Source of the DNA: Rhodospirillales bacterium
GTDB lineage: Bacteria > Pseudomonadota > Alphaproteobacteria > Rhodospirillales > Magnetospirillaceae
DNA: 34,930 nt
NCBI GenBank assembly: GCA_015654615.1
Contig: JAATGN010000061.1
Span: forward strand, 1-34,930
Direction of reading: 5' to 3'
Part shown: positions 32,231 to 34,930 of the stretch, in pieces
Layout: each line of letters opens with the position of its first letter
Numbering within the stretch: position 1 is the first letter of the stretch
Notes under the pieces: model-generated
Database searches by the model: none
What the model saw: only the letters and a program-made list of their open reading frames with translations
What the model was told of the DNA's origin: nothing
Program-made: the position numbers and the translations under genes

Positions 32231-34459
32231 ATGGAGAAGGACACGATCGAGGCCCGCGGCGGAGAAATCCTCCGCGGGAAGGCCGGAAAACCGTCTCATC
32301 CCCGGCTTCAGGCCACTCTCGCCGCCGCCCGGTATTTCGGCGTCGACCTGAGCATCGAGGACTTCAAGGGGGAGGCGGACGGCGGGACTCCGAGTCCCGC
32401 CGCCCTGGCGGCCTGGCTCAAGAACAGCGGTCTGTGGGTGCGGACCGTTCAACTTGGCTGGCGGCAGCTGATGAAGCTGAAGGACGCCGCACCGGTGGTG
32501 TTGCTGTTCGCCGACGGCGACGCCGGCATCCTGGTCGGCGTCAATGCCGAGCAGAACCTGGCCTTCGTCAAGGGACCGGGCGGTGGAGAACCGGTCCCGG
32601 TCGACGAGCTCCGCATGAGCGAGATCTGGACCGGCGACGTTCTGCTGCTGCGCGTCCAGCGCGGCACGACGAAAGCGGACGCGCCCTTCACCCTGCTCTG
32701 GCTGGCAAATCTGGTGATGGGGGAACGCCGTTCGCTTCGCGACATCGGCCTTGCCTCGCTTACGCTGAGCTTTCTGACGATCTTCCCACCGCTGCTGGTG
32801 ATGACCGTCGTCGATCGGGTTCTGACCCATCACAGCGTTTCGACGCTGACCTTGCTCAGCGTGATTCTCGGAATTGCCGTCGTCTACGAGACGTTGCTCG
32901 GCCATGCGCGACGGCAGATCGTCCTGGTCGTCGGCATTCGGATGGATACCCGGCTGAGCCTGCATGTCTTCAGCCGGCTGCTGCGGCTGCCGCTGGACTA
33001 TTTCGAGCGGCATCCGGCCGGCGAGACGATGCACAAGATCGGCCATGTCTATAAGGTCCGCGAATTTCTGACCGGCAAACTGCTGACCACCTTCCTCGAT
33101 CTCATCACTCTCGTCGTCCTGCTTCCTTTCCTGTTCTATCTGCATGCCACGCTGGCTTGGATGGTCCTGGTCTGCGCCGCCCTGATCGCCGGCGTCATCT
33201 TCGTCTCGCTGCATCCGCTGCGTCGCGTCTTCGTCAAAGTCTCGGCCGCCGAAGCCGCGCGCGCCTCGGCGCTCGGCGAGACGATCTTCGGGATCAAGAC
33301 GGTGAAATCCCTGGCGTTGGAGCCCGAGCGCAAGGCGTTGTGGGACGAGCGGGTGGCGGCCGCCGGCAAATCCCGCCTGGCGTTCGGCCGGGCGGCCAAC
33401 TGGGCGCAGACCATCGTGACGCCGCTCGAACGCTTCATGTCGATCGGCGTCGTGCTGGTCGGCGCCCAAATGGCCCTTTCCGACACGACCGGCTATGCCG
33501 CCGGGGCGCTTTTCGCCTTCATGATGCTGAGCATGCGGGTGGCGCAACCGCTGGTCGGCTGCGCGCGGCTGTTCGAGGAGTATGAGGAAGTGGCGGCGGC
33601 CATCGGCGAGACCGGATCGGTCTTGAACCGGCCGCTTGAGCCCGACGCCGCCGCGCGCGGCCTGCGTCCCACCATTCACGGGACGATCACCTTCGACGAT
33701 GTCTGCTTCACCTATCCGGGATCGCGGACGCCGGCGCTGGACCGCGTCACCTTTTCGATGCCGGCCGGGACGATGCTGGGAATCGTCGGACGCAGCGGCT
33801 CGGGCAAGTCGACGATCACCCGCCTGCTGCAGGGCATCAGCAGCGACTTCCAGGGTTTCGTGAAGATCGACGGCAACGACCTGCGCGAGGTCAATCTGCG
33901 CCACCTGCGGCGCAACTTCGGCGTGGTCCTCCAGGACAACTTCCTGTTCCGCGGCACGGTCCGGGACAATATCATCGCCTCCCGGCCGGGCTTGACCATG
34001 GAGGACGCGGTGCGGGCGGCGCGTCTCGCCGGCGCCGAGGACTTCATCGAACAGATGCCGAACGGCTATGAGACGATCATCGAGGAAGGTTCGCCCAATC
34101 TTTCGGGCGGACAGCGGCAGCGGCTGGCCATCGCCCGGGCGCTGATCACCGATCCGCCCATCCTGATCCTCGACGAGCCGACGAGCGCCCTCGATCCCGA
34201 GAGCGAAGCGCTGGTGAACGCCAATATCCTGCGCATCGGCCACAGCCGGACGACGATCGTCGTGTCGCACCGCCTGTCGTCGCTGGCCAAGTGCGACCAG
34301 ATTCTCGTCATGGACAAGGGGACGATGGTCGACATCGGCTCCCACCCGGTCCTTCTCGAACGCTGTCCGCTTTATCGCCAGCTCTGGTTTCAGCAGACCC
34401 ACCACCTCGGTCTTGAAAAAGGAGACCGCAATGCGGCTCTTAGTTCCGCCGTCGCTTAG
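32231..34459 (+). CDS. Type I secretion ABC transporter with degenerate C39 domain
   Basis: A 742-aa HlyB-type exporter. Residues about 20-145 are a C39-like domain, but the catalytic Cys position is missing (GKPSHPRLQATLAAARYFGV), so it binds but does not cleave its substrate, as in HlyB. Membrane helices fill about 160-440 (LASLTLSFLTIFPPLLVMTV, LLSVILGIAVVYETLLGHAR). The nucleotide-binding domain has Walker A VGRSGSGKST near 520, the signature LSGGQRQRLAIA, Walker B ILILDEPTSALD and the H-loop VVSHRLSSL. It couples ATP hydrolysis to export of the preceding glycosidase-like protein from the cytoplasm. No clear SD precedes ATG 32231; translation is probably coupled to the upstream stop. The HlyD-like gene overlaps it by 29 bases. 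Confidence 0.95.
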   Translation: MEKDTIEARGGEILRGKAGKPSHPRLQATLAAARYFGVDLSIEDFKGEADGGTPSPAALAAWLKNSGLWVRTVQLGWRQLMKLKDAAPVVLLFADGDAGILVGVNAEQNLAFVKGPGGGEPVPVDELRMSEIWTGDVLLLRVQRGTTKADAPFTLLWLANLVMGERRSLRDIGLASLTLSFLTIFPPLLVMTVVDRVLTHHSVSTLTLLSVILGIAVVYETLLGHARRQIVLVVGIRMDTRLSLHVFSRLLRLPLDYFERHPAGETMHKIGHVYKVREFLTGKLLTTFLDLITLVVLLPFLFYLHATLAWMVLVCAALIAGVIFVSLHPLRRVFVKVSAAEAARASALGETIFGIKTVKSLALEPERKALWDERVAAAGKSRLAFGRAANWAQTIVTPLERFMSIGVVLVGAQMALSDTTGYAAGALFAFMMLSMRVAQPLVGCARLFEEYEEVAAAIGETGSVLNRPLEPDAAARGLRPTIHGTITFDDVCFTYPGSRTPALDRVTFSMPAGTMLGIVGRSGSGKSTITRLLQGISSDFQGFVKIDGNDLREVNLRHLRRNFGVVLQDNFLFRGTVRDNIIASRPGLTMEDAVRAARLAGAEDFIEQMPNGYETIIEEGSPNLSGGQRQRLAIARALITDPPILILDEPTSALDPESEALVNANILRIGHSRTTIVVSHRLSSLAKCDQILVMDKGTMVDIGSHPVLLERCPLYRQLWFQQTHHLGLEKGDRNAALSSAVA

Positions 34460-34930
34460 CGCCGGCGCCGCCGCGCCCCGGCACGAATTGGCGATTCAGG
34501 CCCTGCTGGAGTTCCAGTCGCCGTCGTCGTCGGTGCTCGCCATGCCGGTGCCGTTGGAGGCGCGCCGGACGATCTGGATCATCGCCAGCATGTTCGCGGC
34601 CTGCGCCGCGGCCCTCGGACTGATCCCGATCGATCGGGTGGTCACGGCGCACGGCAAGGTGGTCTCGAATGCGCCGACGATCATCGTCCAGCCGCTGGAA
34701 ACCTCCATCGTCCGTTCGATCGACGTGCACGAGGGGCAAACGGTTCACAACGGCGATCTGCTGGCCCGCCTCGATCCCACCTTCGCCACGGCGGACGTCA
34801 GCGCGGTGCGGGCGCAGGTCGAGGCCCTGGAGGCCGAGGTGGCGCGCCTGAGGGCGGAAGCGAGCGAACAGGACTTCGCACCGGCCGATTCGACGATCCC
34901 ATGGATGGCGCAAGCCGCGCTGTTCACGCA
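34431..34930 (+). CDS. HlyD-family membrane fusion protein (N-terminal part, runs off the window)
   Basis: The frame starts at ATG 34431 after AAGGAGACC and continues past the window end, giving at least 166 residues. A cytoplasmic N-terminus (RLLVPPSLSAGAAAPRHELA) is followed by a transmembrane helix (WIIASMFAACAAALGLIPID), then VVTAHGKVVSNAPTIIVQPL and IVRSIDVHEGQTVHNGDLLA with RLDPTFATADVSAVRAQVEA. The lipoyl/barrel half-motif VxxIxVxEGQxVxxGxxLxxLD is diagnostic for the periplasmic adaptor of type I secretion. It would connect the ABC exporter to an outer-membrane TolC-type channel, which is not in this window. It overlaps the ABC transporter's end by 29 bases, so the genes form one transcript. 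Confidence 0.93.
   Translation, partial: MRLLVPPSLSAGAAAPRHELAIQALLEFQSPSSSVLAMPVPLEARRTIWIIASMFAACAAALGLIPIDRVVTAHGKVVSNAPTIIVQPLETSIVRSIDVHEGQTVHNGDLLARLDPTFATADVSAVRAQVEALEAEVARLRAEASEQDFAPADSTIPWMAQAALFT

Noticed and set aside
30217-32244. 675-aa leftward frame opposite the secreted glycosidase-like gene
   Set aside because: Arg/Gly/Asp-rich shadow. The plus-strand protein has the domain structure and the operon context.
32231-32680. Active bacteriocin-type C39 peptidase in the ABC exporter
   Set aside because: The catalytic Cys position is lost, as in HlyB, and the cargo is a large protein without a double-Gly leader.
32189-34405. 738-aa leftward frame opposite the ABC transporter
   Set aside because: Shadow composition; the opposite strand has all ABC motifs.

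Overview
This window is GC-rich, compact bacterial chromosome. Alphaproteobacteria is the best guess: it has a DUF1489 gene, an OhrR-type regulator beside a chloroperoxidase-like hydrolase, a small KTSC-like 'plasmid stabilization' protein, and short palindromic intergenic repeats with CTTGA/TCAAG loops. I cannot resolve order or genus. Most of it is an accessory, stress and redox gene landscape: three short-chain dehydrogenases, two aldo/keto reductases, a quinone-oxidoreductase-like MDR protein, a GST, a beta-hydroxyacid dehydrogenase and several divergent regulator/enzyme pairs.

Layout. 1-2031: a truncated TPP-dependent enzyme runs leftward, divergent from an MDR oxidoreductase whose leader carries six tandem ATGGAG hexamers. 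2032-4817: a compositionally different two-gene cassette (AlbA_2/GHKL ATP-binding protein plus ParA-like ATPase, 4-nt overlap), flanked by a tRNA-Leu-like fragment and an orphan C-terminal coding remnant. This looks like a transferred element. 4818-9833: an aldo/keto reductase, a small basic protein, a 3'-truncated sterol-desaturase-like relic, a Tat-exported aldo/keto reductase, an OhrR-like gene interrupted by a TAA codon, and the divergent Tat-type alpha/beta hydrolase with two identical palindromic operators between them. 9834-13258: a GST-SDR-SDR gene set divergent from a LysR regulator. 13286-17753: DUF1489, an AlkD-like HEAT-repeat protein, an FabG-like SDR, and a cNMP-domain/thioredoxin-reductase-like flavoprotein.

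17884-20648: a translationally coupled pair, a GNAT-C39 peptidase fusion and a RimK-type ATP-grasp ligase. This is a plausible but uncharacterised peptide or protein modification module. 20649-22521: a palindrome cluster, then two small secreted Pro/Tyr-rich proteins sharing the same C-terminal tag (GLNIVIPI plus R or H) and a Spy/CpxP-like periplasmic protein. 22667-26521: a GlxA-type AraC regulator divergent from an isochorismatase-like hydrolase, a LysR (GcvA-like) regulator and an AEC transporter. 26522-27173: a 41-bp imperfect inverted repeat built from 10-bp units around an AT-rich core. 27174-29601: an alpha/beta hydrolase, a beta-hydroxyacid dehydrogenase and a YnfA-like membrane protein.

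30067-34930: a type I secretion locus. It consists of a 719-aa clan GH-A glycosidase-like protein with an Asn/Thr/Gly repeat C-terminus, a HlyB-type ABC transporter with a degenerate C39 domain, and the start of a HlyD-type adaptor, preceded by three GTAAAT repeats at helical spacing. The best candidates for undescribed biology are the AlbA_2/ParA cassette, the GNAT-C39/ATP-grasp pair, and the dedicated T1SS with its glycosidase-like cargo.
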